A DNA stretch of 64,000 nucleotides from contig OMWV01000046.1 of NCBI GenBank assembly GCA_900314845.1, positions 1 through 64,000 of the forward strand. Reading direction: 5' to 3'. Under the pieces are notes generated by a model, which ran no database searches, was not told the origin of the DNA, and saw only the letters and a program-made list of their open reading frames with translations. Below, piece after piece: positions 45,443-54,808 of the stretch (the first letter of the stretch is position 1; the number at the start of each line of letters is the position of its first letter). Origin of the DNA: an uncultured Eubacteriales bacterium (GTDB taxonomy: Bacteria > Bacillota > Clostridia > Lachnospirales > Lachnospiraceae). A program made the position numbers and the translations under genes.

Positions 45443-46087
45443 TCAATCCTCGCCGTCAATATCGAAATCGTCGTCAAAACCGGGGACGGAAACGGGGGAA
45501 CCTTCCGAATCGAGGAAATCCCCTGTGATGTCTATATCGTTCGGCGTGAATATGATAATGCTGTCAGATACCTGTCTGGCAGCTCCGTCAAGGGCATAAC
45601 AGGATCCGGATACAAAATCAATGATGCGCTGGGCCTCCTGAGTGCTGACAGCCTCGATATTGACGATGGCAGCCTTGTTATCGCGGATGATATCGCTGAT
45701 CTCCTGGCATGATTCAAAGTCAACCGGCCTGGATACACACACTTCCATGGCTGGTATGCTGTTCCTGGAGGAAGCGTTCATCGGCACGATCTTGCTGCTT
45801 CGCCTGGGACGGGAGAAGAATCCGCCGGAATATGAGCTCTCGGGCTCTTCCTCGTAGCTGTCCTCCTCATCATCGTCAGAAATGTCGTCGTCTATATCGT
45901 CATATGTCTGACGGGGAGCAGGCTTTGCCTTCTTCTTCGCGGACCGGGCGGGCTTTTTCCGGGAGACTTTTCTCTCAGAACGGGCAGCCGGCTCTTCGTC
46001 TTCTATATCCTCGATGTCGCTGCCGCTTTCCATCTCTTCATCGTTCAGATGCATAATATCGAGCAATCTGTTCATTCCAATTCCCAT
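45443..46087 (-). CDS. sepF: SepF, FtsZ-associated division protein
   Basis: 214 residues. A short N-terminal membrane-binding helix (GMNRLLDIMHL), a long Asp/Glu/Ser and Lys-rich linker (about 15-95), and the C-terminal SepF domain (about 110-195; VCVSRPVDFESCQEISD, then VNIEAVSTQEAQRIIDFVSG). It bundles FtsZ and tethers the ring to the membrane. The linker is longer than in Bacillus (about 150 residues in total there). Confidence 0.94.
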   Translation of the reverse strand: MGIGMNRLLDIMHLNDEEMESGSDIEDIEDEEPAARSERKVSRKKPARSAKKKAKPAPRQTYDDIDDDISDDDEEDSYEEEPESSYSGGFFSRPRRSSKIVPMNASSRNSIPAMEVCVSRPVDFESCQEISDIIRDNKAAIVNIEAVSTQEAQRIIDFVSGSCYALDGAARQVSDSIIIFTPNDIDITGDFLDSEGSPVSVPGFDDDFDIDGED

Positions 46088-46101
46088 AAATCAAAATTCT
46101 C

Positions 46102-46794
46102 CTATATGTTATAATTACGGGCACCGAAAATACCTGTGCCTACTCTGACAAGAGTGGCTCCCTCTTCTATGGCTACCTCGTAATCTCCGGTCATACCCAT
46201 GGATAACTCGCTCATATCAACATTATCAATGTTTTTTGCACCTATGTCAACAGATAATTCTCTCAATTTTCTGAAGTAGATCCTGTTTGTCTCCGGGTCA
46301 TCGGTAAAAGGAGCGATAGTCATAAGACCCCTGATATGTACATGGGGAAGAGGGGCGATCTCCCGGATCAGGCCCTCTGTTTCTTCCAGGCTTACACCGT
46401 ATTTCGTATCCTCCTGCGCCGCGTTGACTTCTATGAGAATGTCTGCCGTGAGGCCGGCTTTAGCGAAATCCTTGTCTATTTCCTGGGCAAGCTTGAGGGA
46501 ATCCACAGAATGAATGAGTACGGTCTTGCCGGGAAGATATTTCACTTTATTTCTCTGAAGATGTCCGATCATATGCCAGCGCAGATTCCTGGGAAGGACT
46601 TCATACTTCTGCGATAACTCCTGCACCTTGTTTTCCCCATAGTCGACGATGCCTGTTGTCATGACCTCTTCAATATCAGAGACAGGTTTTGTCTTGCTCA
46701 CCGCAACAAGCAATACACTGCTCCTGTCTCTTCCTGCCCTGCGGCAGGCTTCCTGAATACGGCGCTCTACATCTGCAACATTATCTGTCAGCAT
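46102..46794 (-). CDS. yggS: PLP homeostasis protein, YggS family
   Basis: 230 residues. TIM-barrel PLP-binding protein with no known catalysis; it buffers pyridoxal phosphate. The PLP lysine is in LLVAVSKTKP near 35, followed by YGENKVQEL and WHMIGHLQRNK, all family signatures. It sits just before sepF, as in many Gram-positive division clusters. AGGAGG precedes the ATG. Confidence 0.95.
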   Translation of the reverse strand: MLTDNVADVERRIQEACRRAGRDRSSVLLVAVSKTKPVSDIEEVMTTGIVDYGENKVQELSQKYEVLPRNLRWHMIGHLQRNKVKYLPGKTVLIHSVDSLKLAQEIDKDFAKAGLTADILIEVNAAQEDTKYGVSLEETEGLIREIAPLPHVHIRGLMTIAPFTDDPETNRIYFRKLRELSVDIGAKNIDNVDMSELSMGMTGDYEVAIEEGATLVRVGTGIFGARNYNI

Positions 46795-46806
46795 GTTAAT
46801 TACCTC

Positions 46807-48183
46807 CTAATAAACGACCTCGCCATCATGCGCATCCGAGCCATCCAGAAGAATCCGGTCGTAAAGAGATATCAGATTGGAGGATGCGTTTTCTATGATA
46901 CAATAATCTCCATATGTGTACAGGATCTTTATCGGGCAGAACTGGGTATAGCCGCGGTTGATATTATAGACTCCGTCCAGAGCTGCTGTTGAGCTGACGG
47001 AATATGTCTTTCCTGTCTTATTGTTCACAAGAACGGTGCCGGAGGCCATATCATCGTGATCTACATAGCAGTAGTCATCGCTGGTCAGAACGACATCCGG
47101 TTTTATGAATTCAGTTCCGGATCCGCCTTTTATGTAAAATCCTTTTTGATCAGAGCTGCTGTCTGTTACAAGATACTCGGAGGGGATCATGTAAAAATCT
47201 TTCTTGGCGATAGATTTTGCGGGAATCTTCATTCCGGAGAAGCTGTTCCAGACAAGATTGATGTCGACGTAGCGGTCATTGCAGAAAGTGTTCATGTAAT
47301 CGTCTATCGTTAAAGAGACATACTGCCTGCCCTTGTTCTTGAATATTTCAGCATCTGCCTGGGTGCTGAAGCCCTGACGGACAAATTCTACCTCGACGGG
47401 AACGCTCTGGTCTCCCGCCTTGTCTATCATCTTCTGCAGCCGCTCGAGCTGCTCTTCATCCGGTTCAATGATGATGCTCCATCTGTCGCTTTTTATGACT
47501 TTGAAGAGAGGGTCCGATGCCTTAACATAGGAGCCCGCCTCTGTCTGCTTTCGGCTGTAGGAGCCGGCTTTGCTGAAAGTTTCCTCTGTGATGCTCTTTT
47601 TGGAAGTTCCCTCAAGCCCGTCGACAGTATAACTGATGACGCCGCACGCATCGGCTGTGACAGCCTGATAGGAGGATGTCTTTCCGGCAGACGCGGTGCT
47701 GATATCGTTTCGGCTTACCGCTCTGTTCACGATAGTGCTCATGTCATAGTCAAAGTCCTGTACCTGCGCATAATCGCTGTCGGAATAAGATTTCAGAAAA
47801 TCAAGCATCTGTTCTCTGATATCGCTTCTATCCTCTTTCGTCAGGGTATAAGACGCAGATTTCTTTTTCCCTGCCTGAGCCTTGCTGATCAGGCAGACAT
47901 TTTCATTCCTGGCCGCTTTCTCGCCATTGTTCACATAAAAACTTATATATCCGTTCTCGGAGGACTTTACCTCCTTCTCGTCCCGGAGTATAAAACCGGT
48001 AAATCTGTCCCTGTCAACGATCTGCCCCTGCTCTACCTCAAAAAAAGAAACATGGCCGCGTGTCAGATAGAGAATAGAGTTCGCCGCCATATAGAAAAAG
48101 ATCGCTGTAAAAACGATCACGCCTATGTTGACCCTGTGATGAACAGTTCCGGATCCGGTTCTTCTCTGAGGCGCATTGCTCAT
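46807..48183 (-). CDS. HlyD-like membrane-anchored protein
   Basis: 458 residues. One N-terminal membrane helix (about 20-42), then an extracytoplasmic part with two lipoyl/barrel-sandwich-like segments (EVEQGQIVDRDRFTGFILRD near 50; ACGVISYTVDGL near 180) and a long beta-rich C-terminus, as in membrane-fusion proteins. No exporter partner is encoded nearby. Genes of this type occur beside yggS/sepF in other Clostridia, so a role in the envelope or division is possible (inference). I start at 48183, with GGGAG upstream. Confidence 0.72.
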   Translation of the reverse strand: MSNAPQRRTGSGTVHHRVNIGVIVFTAIFFYMAANSILYLTRGHVSFFEVEQGQIVDRDRFTGFILRDEKEVKSSENGYISFYVNNGEKAARNENVCLISKAQAGKKKSASYTLTKEDRSDIREQMLDFLKSYSDSDYAQVQDFDYDMSTIVNRAVSRNDISTASAGKTSSYQAVTADACGVISYTVDGLEGTSKKSITEETFSKAGSYSRKQTEAGSYVKASDPLFKVIKSDRWSIIIEPDEEQLERLQKMIDKAGDQSVPVEVEFVRQGFSTQADAEIFKNKGRQYVSLTIDDYMNTFCNDRYVDINLVWNSFSGMKIPAKSIAKKDFYMIPSEYLVTDSSSDQKGFYIKGGSGTEFIKPDVVLTSDDYCYVDHDDMASGTVLVNNKTGKTYSVSSTAALDGVYNINRGYTQFCPIKILYTYGDYCIIENASSNLISLYDRILLDGSDAHDGEVVY

Positions 48184-48234
48184 GTAACCAGCTCCCACTA
48201 GCGCGGCTGAAGCAGCCGCAGGTGATATTTTTGC

Positions 48235-48291
48235 ATATAAGCCCGATTGCCTGTCACGCGAGATGCCGCAGACGTGCAATCGGGCTTATAT
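48235..48291. repeat. 16-bp perfect inverted repeat with 25-base loop
   Basis: ATATAAGCCCGATTGC (48235-48250) and its exact complement (48276-48291) flank a GC-rich 25-base loop. It lies in the 145-base gap between the P-loop gene and the HlyD-like gene. Neither strand has a T run after the stem, so it is not a plain terminator. Confidence 0.8.
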
Positions 48292-48328
48292 ACCGGATAA
48301 TAGATCAGATTAACTGATAGAGATCCTC

Positions 48329-48748
48329 TTATAATGAAATAACAATGTCCTTCTTGAAATCATCAGGTATGTTGTCAGCATCAACGGAAACACTGATCGT
48401 AAAGTTCACGTTGAAGCGCTCAGAAATATCTGCAAGCTTTGAAAGTACATATCCGATGTATTCGTCTGAAACGCTTCCGATCGTAAGGAAACTGTCAAGG
48501 AACATATCCTCAAGATCGTTGTCCTGAGAAATAAGGCCGCAGATGAATCCCAGAAAAGCGTCATATGTATCAATAGGATAGTCTCCGACATTGATCAGAC
48601 GTATACGGTTGCTGAGCTCGTACATGTGCTTATTATTCTTGTCAAGATAAACTACAGTGCCCTCAGCTGTCTTTACTGCCTCATTAGCCTTCTGAATGAG
48701 AAACTTAGTCTTCCCCTTACCTTTTACACCTGATATTATCTGTATCAT
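48329..48748 (-). CDS. small P-loop ATP-binding protein, unknown function
   Basis: 139 residues. Walker A near 5-12 (SGVKGKGKTK), a strand-rich middle (TVVYLDKNN), and no clear Walker B; mostly a compact single domain. I start at 48748 because AGGAGGAGA lies just upstream; an earlier start at 48778 has no site. It has its own promoter (48869-48897). The next gene downstream is the HlyD-like one, beyond a large inverted repeat. Confidence 0.75.
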   Translation of the reverse strand: MIQIISGVKGKGKTKFLIQKANEAVKTAEGTVVYLDKNNKHMYELSNRIRLINVGDYPIDTYDAFLGFICGLISQDNDLEDMFLDSFLTIGSVSDEYIGYVLSKLADISERFNVNFTISVSVDADNIPDDFKKDIVISL

Positions 48749-48868
48749 TGTGATCTCCTCCTGTTGATGATATATCAATCTGAGTGCCCGTCAGACATCT
48801 CAGCTGATTTCCTCATAAATGTAAAATCTGTCGAAAATACATCCCCGCAGACTTTCGTATTTAATATA

Positions 48869-48897
48869 ATTATATTATGAATCCTCTTAAAAAACAA
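48869..48897 (-). promoter_or_regulatory. promoter of the P-loop gene
   Basis: On the minus strand TTGTTT (48897-48892), 17 bp, TATAAT (48874-48869). It gives a ~115-base leader that shows nothing else recognisable. Confidence 0.7.
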
Positions 48898-48900
48898 TGT

Positions 48901-49866
48901 TTATTTACCAATATTGGATAATAAATTTGTCATGCTTTCATAAAGGGTACTCTTGTCCGGACTGCCCAGCAGCACGCTGATATAGCCCTTGCCGCTGTCA
49001 TCCTGCGCGTAGAGTATGAGGCACAGACCTGCTTTGTCTGTCGTTCCCGTCTTGCCGCCCACGACGGTCACGCCCTTCGGGGGCTGGGCCTCACCCGTTT
49101 TGTAATGGTTCGTGCTGGCGTAATACTGGGTGATCTCTTTGCCGTCCCTCTTAAAATGCGCTGTATACCCCTTCTGGGATATGGCATCCCTGAACAGGTC
49201 GTACCCCAGGCATTCTCTGAATATAAGATACAGATCATAGGCACTGGAGTAATGATCCGCTTCATCCAGACCGTTGGGGGTCACGAAATTCGTCTGTGTC
49301 GCTCCGAGACGGGAAGCCTCCTGATTCATCTTTTTGCAGAATGAGGGAATATCTCCCCCGCTCACGACAGACGCGACCGCGTTGGCCGCGTCATTGCCCG
49401 AATAGATCAGCATGCAGTATAAAAGCGTTCTGAGCGTGATCACATCACCTGCTTTGAAGCCGCATACCTGGGCATCCGCCACAGATACGCTGATATCATC
49501 TCCGAGTGTGTATTCCTTATCAAGGTCTGTACCTGACTTCAGGGCAATGAGTGCAGTCAGGATCTTTGTGAGACTTGCCGGCGGCATGGTCTTGTAGATC
49601 TCACTGGCCGCCAGCACTTTGCCGTCATCTGTTCCCGTGAGAAAGATCTCTGTGGCGTCTATATCGGACAGCTTCTTTTTTGTGTCAGCAGATGCCGCCT
49701 GGTCTACAGAGACTACAGCCAGATCCGATGAAAAGCCGTCTGCCCTGTCTGCCGGGATCATGGCTGCCGGGTCTATATCCTCCTTGGCATTCGTGTAGGG
49801 CATAAGGATCTGGCCGCTGCCGGAACTGCATCCGGCACATCCGGCAGCTATGGCTGCCGCAAGCAA
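48901..49866 (-). CDS. D-alanyl-D-alanine carboxypeptidase (S11), probable lipoprotein
   Basis: About 321 residues. The penicillin-binding motifs are intact: S98-LTK101, S156-G-N158 and, near 275, KTG in VVGGKTGTTD. It trims pentapeptide side chains of peptidoglycan outside the cell. The N-terminus LLLAAAIAAGC is a lipobox, so it is probably lipid-anchored. The only standard start is TTG at 49866, which leaves a very short signal peptide; the frame is open upstream with a fitting basic region (HRRGKR), so the true start may be a rare codon nearer the mgsA stop. Confidence 0.88.
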   Translation of the reverse strand: MLAAAIAAGCAGCSSGSGQILMPYTNAKEDIDPAAMIPADRADGFSSDLAVVSVDQAASADTKKKLSDIDATEIFLTGTDDGKVLAASEIYKTMPPASLTKILTALIALKSGTDLDKEYTLGDDISVSVADAQVCGFKAGDVITLRTLLYCMLIYSGNDAANAVASVVSGGDIPSFCKKMNQEASRLGATQTNFVTPNGLDEADHYSSAYDLYLIFRECLGYDLFRDAISQKGYTAHFKRDGKEITQYYASTNHYKTGEAQPPKGVTVVGGKTGTTDKAGLCLILYAQDDSGKGYISVLLGSPDKSTLYESMTNLLSNIGK

Positions 49867-49900
49867 AAGCCCCAGGATCCTTTTCCCCCTTCTATGTGAA

Positions 49901-50296
49901 TTATTTATAAAATTCCCTCCATTCCAGATCGCCTCTGTCCAGGGCCTTTATCAGGAGCTCTGCCGTGGCAAGATTCGTCGCGATAGGGATATTGTGCATA
50001 TCACACAGGCTGACGATCGTATAGGCGTCAGGTTCGTAAGATTTGGGAGAATAAGGATCCCGCAGGAAGATCACCAGATCGATGTTGTTATTCTCTATCT
50101 GGGCTCCCAGCTGCTGATCGCCTCCCAGACGTCCGGCCAGGAACTTGTGTATGTTAAGGTTTGTGACCTCTTCCACCAGTCTGCCGGTGGTACCGGTCGC
50201 ATACAGTTCGTTTTTATTCAAAATGCCTCTATACGCTATGCAGAAATTCTGCATGAGTATCTTCTTTGTGTCATGCGCTACCAGCCCAATCTTCAT
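49901..50296 (-). CDS. mgsA: methylglyoxal synthase
   Basis: 131 residues. It converts dihydroxyacetone phosphate to methylglyoxal and phosphate. GRLGGDQQLGAQI near 56-68 holds the catalytic Asp and FLRDPYSP near 77 the second Asp; the C-terminal NLATAEL is typical. Normally about 125-150 residues. It follows rodA by three bases in the rod-shape run, a placement seen in other Clostridia. Confidence 0.95.
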   Translation of the reverse strand: MKIGLVAHDTKKILMQNFCIAYRGILNKNELYATGTTGRLVEEVTNLNIHKFLAGRLGGDQQLGAQIENNNIDLVIFLRDPYSPKSYEPDAYTIVSLCDMHNIPIATNLATAELLIKALDRGDLEWREFYK

Positions 50297-50299
50297 ATT

Positions 50300-51442
50300 T
50301 TACCTCCTGTTCCTTTGCAAACCCACATTTAACACTAAACCAATACATATGAAATTGCTCAGCAGAGAACTCAGGCCGTAGCTTACAAACGGAAGCGGAA
50401 GCCCCGTGTTTGGGATCAGGCCTGTCGCGACGCCGATATTAACAAATGACTGGAATGAAATGATTCCGGCTGTTCCCGCAGCGATCATTCTGCCCCTTAT
50501 ATCTCTGGCGTTTGCCGCGATCTTCAGGCATTCTATCACTATGAGCAAAAGCAGACCGATCACAAGGCAGCAGCCGAGGAAGCCCAATTCCTCTCCTACG
50601 ACCGCGAATATGAAATCCGTCTGCGGCTCTGAGATAAAATTGCCGCCCTTCACGGATGTGAAGGTGTTGTTGTTGAGTCCCTTGCCGGTAAGCATGCCGG
50701 ACCCGATCGCCATGATGGAGTTGTACTGCTGATTTCCTGTGGTCAGCAGGAACTTGGACGGGTGCAGGAAACTCATGATCCTGTTCAACTGGTAACCTCT
50801 GAGCAATATCTGAAAAGGCTGCTGTACATACCATATGATAAATGCCCCTAAGGGTATGCCGACAGCCATTATGATACCGATGACCCGGAAGCTGAGGCCT
50901 CCGGCAAATATCAGCACCGCGAACAGGAAGAGCAGTACCAGCGTGGTCGAAAGATCAGGCTCTATCATTACCAGAAACATAGGTATGGCATAGAGGAAGA
51001 ATATTCTGATCAGAGTGCTGAACCTGTCCAAACGGTTTTTCTGTTCGCTGATGATGTAGGCGAAAATAACGACCAGCAGGGCCTTGCACAGCTCAGAGGG
51101 CTGAAATGTTCCCATAGAGCCGAGCCTGAACCACCTTTTTGCGCCGTTTACGTTGTATCCGACAAGCCGTACAGCGACAAGCATCAGTATATTTATAGAA
51201 TACAAAACCCAGGAGATTTTTGCAATATAATTATAGTCCAGCAGAGAAATAATCACCATTATGATCGAGCTTCCGATCAGTCCCACGATCTGTTTGGTGA
51301 TAAATCCGTCCGCGGCTGAGCCTATGACCAGGACCCCGATGATACTCAGGGCGATCACATAGATCAGCAGCCGGATATCATACATTCTGAAATTATATTT
51401 TCTGATCCTGCTGGATAAAGGGGACCTCTTGTTATATTTCAT
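50300..51442 (-). CDS. rodA: RodA/FtsW (SEDS) peptidoglycan glycosyltransferase
   Basis: 380 residues with about ten membrane helices. SEDS motifs: GAKRWFRLGSMGTFQPSELCK near 103 and the late FVSYGLSSLLSNF segment. It polymerises lipid II into glycan strands for side-wall growth with the PBP2 encoded just upstream. I start at ATG 51442, GGAG 11 bases before; the GTG at 51454 overlaps that site. Confidence 0.94.
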   Translation of the reverse strand: MKYNKRSPLSSRIRKYNFRMYDIRLLIYVIALSIIGVLVIGSAADGFITKQIVGLIGSSIIMVIISLLDYNYIAKISWVLYSINILMLVAVRLVGYNVNGAKRWFRLGSMGTFQPSELCKALLVVIFAYIISEQKNRLDRFSTLIRIFFLYAIPMFLVMIEPDLSTTLVLLFLFAVLIFAGGLSFRVIGIIMAVGIPLGAFIIWYVQQPFQILLRGYQLNRIMSFLHPSKFLLTTGNQQYNSIMAIGSGMLTGKGLNNNTFTSVKGGNFISEPQTDFIFAVVGEELGFLGCCLVIGLLLLIVIECLKIAANARDIRGRMIAAGTAGIISFQSFVNIGVATGLIPNTGLPLPFVSYGLSSLLSNFICIGLVLNVGLQRNRR

Positions 51443-51465
51443 TTTGTCTATCACTCCAGAACAAA

Positions 51466-54282
51466 TTAATCGGACTGCGTGCTGATATCAGGTATATTGG
51501 CAGTTCTCACACTGGAATCTGTTTCTGATGACACATCTTCTGAACTGTCATTCTTTTTCCTGTTCACGGGCACATTGAAGTATGTGCACATGAGATCGGC
51601 GTAAAGATCCAAAACCTTGGAGGAACCGTATCCGTTGGGTATGATGATCACAGCCGACACCTCAGGATCCTTGTAGGGGGCATAGCCGATGAAAAGCGCA
51701 TGGTTTGGCTCATCTTCCGACTGCTGGGCAGTTCCGGACTTGCCTGCCATGGTAACGCCCAGGCCGGACATCTTTGTGCTGTAATCCGAGACATTTACCA
51801 CATCGTACATGCCCTGGTGGATCGTGTTCCAGGTACTCTTCTTAATATTAATCTTCTTGTCAATTACTGTATCACATTTGTCAAGGACTTTGCCGTCGTG
51901 ATCTGTTATCTTGCTCAGGAGGGAAAGTTTGTATACATCTCCCGAATTCGCAAGGGCTGTCACATATCGGCTCAGCTCGGCTGCCGTAAAGTTATTCGTT
52001 CCCTGGCCGATCGCGGAGCGGACAGCACTCTCGTCTGATATCCTGGGGCTGGTCTCTGCCAGTTCCAGGCCGGAAACGCTGTCCAGACCATACATGGCAG
52101 CATATTTTGCCAGCCGCTTCAGTCCCAGGGAGTCGCTGAATTTTCCCTTGCTTGTCGTTGCCAGCCTGTATCCCACCTCGTAGAAGAAGTAGTTGCAGGA
52201 ATACATGATAGCCTGGGTCACATTGATATCTCCGTGGCCGCCCTTATTCCAGCAGGAGGCGTGGGGAGTGACCTTTGTGTATTCTACATTATCGTAAATA
52301 TAGGTATCATTTGTTATGACTCCTTCTTCCAGGCCAGCTGTTGTTGACACGAGCTTAAAAGTGGAGCCCGGCGCCAGAGCCTGCATCGTGACCTTGTTGT
52401 AGAGAGGAAGAGATTTATCTTCCAGAAGCTTTGCATAATATTCCGAATCGTTCATTTTGTTGGCGTCATAGCCCGGATAAGATACAAGAGCCTTCACTTT
52501 GCCGGTCTTGACATCCGTAACGATATAGGAGCCGGAACAGGGTTTAAGCCCCAACATGGCAGGGGTGATCTCCATATAGTAGACCTTCCGGTACATAAAA
52601 CTGTAGGCCGAAAGGCTGCCGGAGACAAGCTTTCTGTAATCGGAATCCTTTTCAAGCACTCCCTGGTCATAGAGGAGAAGGCAGATCTCTTCCCCTGTGA
52701 TCTCCTTGTTTTTCAGCATATAGTAATAGGCTTCCTTCTCGAAATCATTGTAGGAGGGAAGGTTTTCATTGATATAGGAGACCATAGCCTGGTATATCTC
52801 GTCTGTACCCAGATAGTCTGACGAGACGTTCAGGTAAGACAGGTCGACGAGGTTGCGGCTTATCATATAGTTTAAAAATGTATAAAGGCTGATATCGCCA
52901 TCGTTCCAGCTCTTGAGCCGGGCATCGTCACTGCCCAGTTTTGATGTGTTTACCACACCGTCTCCCACCAGCATATCGTAGGCCATCTCTATGTAAGATT
53001 TCTCTTCGCTGTCAAGGGATTTTTTCTTTTTGTTCATGGCGTCTGAGATCTTGCGGGAAACACTTGTCTCATAATTGAGATACTTCTTGTAGAAGGCTTT
53101 CTCTCCTTTTGAGGCATCCTCCGATTCCAGATGCTTGAGATCTATCACATTATTGTCAATCAGGGCATAGTAAAAATCTCCCGAATTGATATAGAGCTCG
53201 TCGTTTTTTGTGCCGACTGTTCCCTCTCTCATATAGGCCAGCAGGATGCCGGCGATCCGCTCCTCCAGCATATCGTAGGCCTGTTTTGTGAAGTCTGCGT
53301 CTATGGACAGGTAGACGTCCTTGCCGGGAACGGGGTCTACGGTATCGGCAGTCTCGAGTACTTTTCCCATATTGTTTACATACAGGGTCTGCGAGCCCTT
53401 TGTCCCCTTGAGCGTATCCTCGTAGTTGGCCTCTATCCCGGACTTGCCGATCTCATCGTTCTGTGAATAATCTGTCTTTCCGTCTTCTTGATATTTGGCC
53501 AGCTCATCTTCGGAGATGTTTCCGATATAGCCTGTGATATCAGAAAAATACTTGCTGTCCGTGTAGACTCTCTTATAGCCCTGATCAATGGAGACGCCGG
53601 GCAGACTGTCCTGATTCTCCTTGACAGCAGCGACAAGTTTGTCGCTGGCGTCGGAGACCACGGTGACAGCCAGATACTGTGCGTATCGCTTCATGAAAAT
53701 GTCGTAGCGGACAGAGAGGATGTCGAGGATCCTCTGAGTGTCATAGGCGGCGGTATCCAGATCGAACATATCGCTGCCGCAGAGATAGTCATATACTTCC
53801 TGGGCGTCTGCGCTCTTTTGCTCGTCATCCAGTTCCTGGGTGCTGTAGATATCTTTTTTGAAACGGACAATGGCAGGCGCGGATCCATTGAATTCTATCT
53901 TTCCCTCTTTGTTCAGCTGAAGGGGGATGTCATAGGTCATCTCATCGCCGGAAGCCTGGATATAATCTATCAGTTTTGAGATCATGGCATTGCGGTCTTT
54001 ATTCTTCTGAGATGAGCTGCTGTCTTCTATTGTCACGGTGTAGCAGACTTTGTCATAGGCAAGAGCCGTACCGCTGCTGTCGTATATTGTTCCTCTTGGA
54101 GCTGCCAGCTCCACTTTTTTCTGTATTCTGTATGTAAACTTCTCCAGATAATCCTGGCCGTTCACTATCTGCAGATTGTACAGTCTGACGATCAGGGTCA
54201 GAAATAATGCTGAAAATATTACTCCCAGGATAAATATCCGGGAACGGATGATATTCAGCAGATCTTCCAGAAAATTTTTCAA
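51466..54282 (-). CDS. mrdA: penicillin-binding protein 2, large form
   Basis: 938 residues; E. coli PBP2 has 633. One N-terminal membrane helix (about 15-37), dimerisation region (PRGTIYDSSGTAL near 59), and a transpeptidase domain with S640-TFK in APGSTFK, SCN in YSCNYFFYEVG and KSGT in MAGKSGTAQQ near 855. A helical, charged stretch of roughly 250 residues lies between the N-terminal and catalytic parts (about 330-600). It cross-links new side wall as partner of RodA. It lies between mreD and rodA. Confidence 0.94.
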   Translation of the reverse strand: MKNFLEDLLNIIRSRIFILGVIFSALFLTLIVRLYNLQIVNGQDYLEKFTYRIQKKVELAAPRGTIYDSSGTALAYDKVCYTVTIEDSSSSQKNKDRNAMISKLIDYIQASGDEMTYDIPLQLNKEGKIEFNGSAPAIVRFKKDIYSTQELDDEQKSADAQEVYDYLCGSDMFDLDTAAYDTQRILDILSVRYDIFMKRYAQYLAVTVVSDASDKLVAAVKENQDSLPGVSIDQGYKRVYTDSKYFSDITGYIGNISEDELAKYQEDGKTDYSQNDEIGKSGIEANYEDTLKGTKGSQTLYVNNMGKVLETADTVDPVPGKDVYLSIDADFTKQAYDMLEERIAGILLAYMREGTVGTKNDELYINSGDFYYALIDNNVIDLKHLESEDASKGEKAFYKKYLNYETSVSRKISDAMNKKKKSLDSEEKSYIEMAYDMLVGDGVVNTSKLGSDDARLKSWNDGDISLYTFLNYMISRNLVDLSYLNVSSDYLGTDEIYQAMVSYINENLPSYNDFEKEAYYYMLKNKEITGEEICLLLYDQGVLEKDSDYRKLVSGSLSAYSFMYRKVYYMEITPAMLGLKPCSGSYIVTDVKTGKVKALVSYPGYDANKMNDSEYYAKLLEDKSLPLYNKVTMQALAPGSTFKLVSTTAGLEEGVITNDTYIYDNVEYTKVTPHASCWNKGGHGDINVTQAIMYSCNYFFYEVGYRLATTSKGKFSDSLGLKRLAKYAAMYGLDSVSGLELAETSPRISDESAVRSAIGQGTNNFTAAELSRYVTALANSGDVYKLSLLSKITDHDGKVLDKCDTVIDKKINIKKSTWNTIHQGMYDVVNVSDYSTKMSGLGVTMAGKSGTAQQSEDEPNHALFIGYAPYKDPEVSAVIIIPNGYGSSKVLDLYADLMCTYFNVPVNRKKNDSSEDVSSETDSSVRTANIPDISTQSD

Positions 54283-54304
54283 ACTTATTCACTCTCCATG
54301 AAAA

Positions 54305-54805
54305 TCAGTTCTTTTCTTTGTCAAGTCTCACTGCGATCAGCAGGATCAGCCGGTAGAGAAAAACAGCCAGTATCACTGTGTAGACAGTCTCCGGCAGGAT
54401 GATTCTGCCCAGGTAAAAAAGAAAGTCCAGCCGCCCTCTTATCAGAAATCCAAAAAGATACATATAGATTCCGTAAGCGATGTCGGACGCGCCGATGATC
54501 AGTATGGGGTATGTGATATCTTCTCTGTAAAATATCCTGTTTGTTTTGCCTGCCGCATAGCCGATGATAAGGAAGCCCAGGGCATACATACCGGTTACCG
54601 GTCCGTAGGTGACGTCCAGAAGCAGACCGCAGATAAATCCTGCCAGGCATCCGTCCAGACTGCCCTCTATGATGGCGATAGAGGCAGTGAAGATCACGAG
54701 CAGATTGGGCACCACGTCAGCGATCCGGAAATGGGAAAGGAGGGAACTCTGCAGCAGAAAAAGGATAAGAGCTGATACGATGTAAAAAAAGATCCTCTTT
54801 TTCAT
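54305..54805 (-). CDS. mreD: rod shape-determining protein MreD
   Basis: 166 residues and five to six membrane helices, with the N-terminal pattern KKRIFFYIVSALILFLLQSS and the PNLLVIFTASIA segment of the family. It links MreC and the PBP2/RodA pair at the membrane. It starts three bases after mreC. The low sequence conservation is normal, and position supports the call. Confidence 0.9.
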   Translation of the reverse strand: MKKRIFFYIVSALILFLLQSSLLSHFRIADVVPNLLVIFTASIAIIEGSLDGCLAGFICGLLLDVTYGPVTGMYALGFLIIGYAAGKTNRIFYREDITYPILIIGASDIAYGIYMYLFGFLIRGRLDFLFYLGRIILPETVYTVILAVFLYRLILLIAVRLDKEKN

Positions 54806-54808
54806 CTC

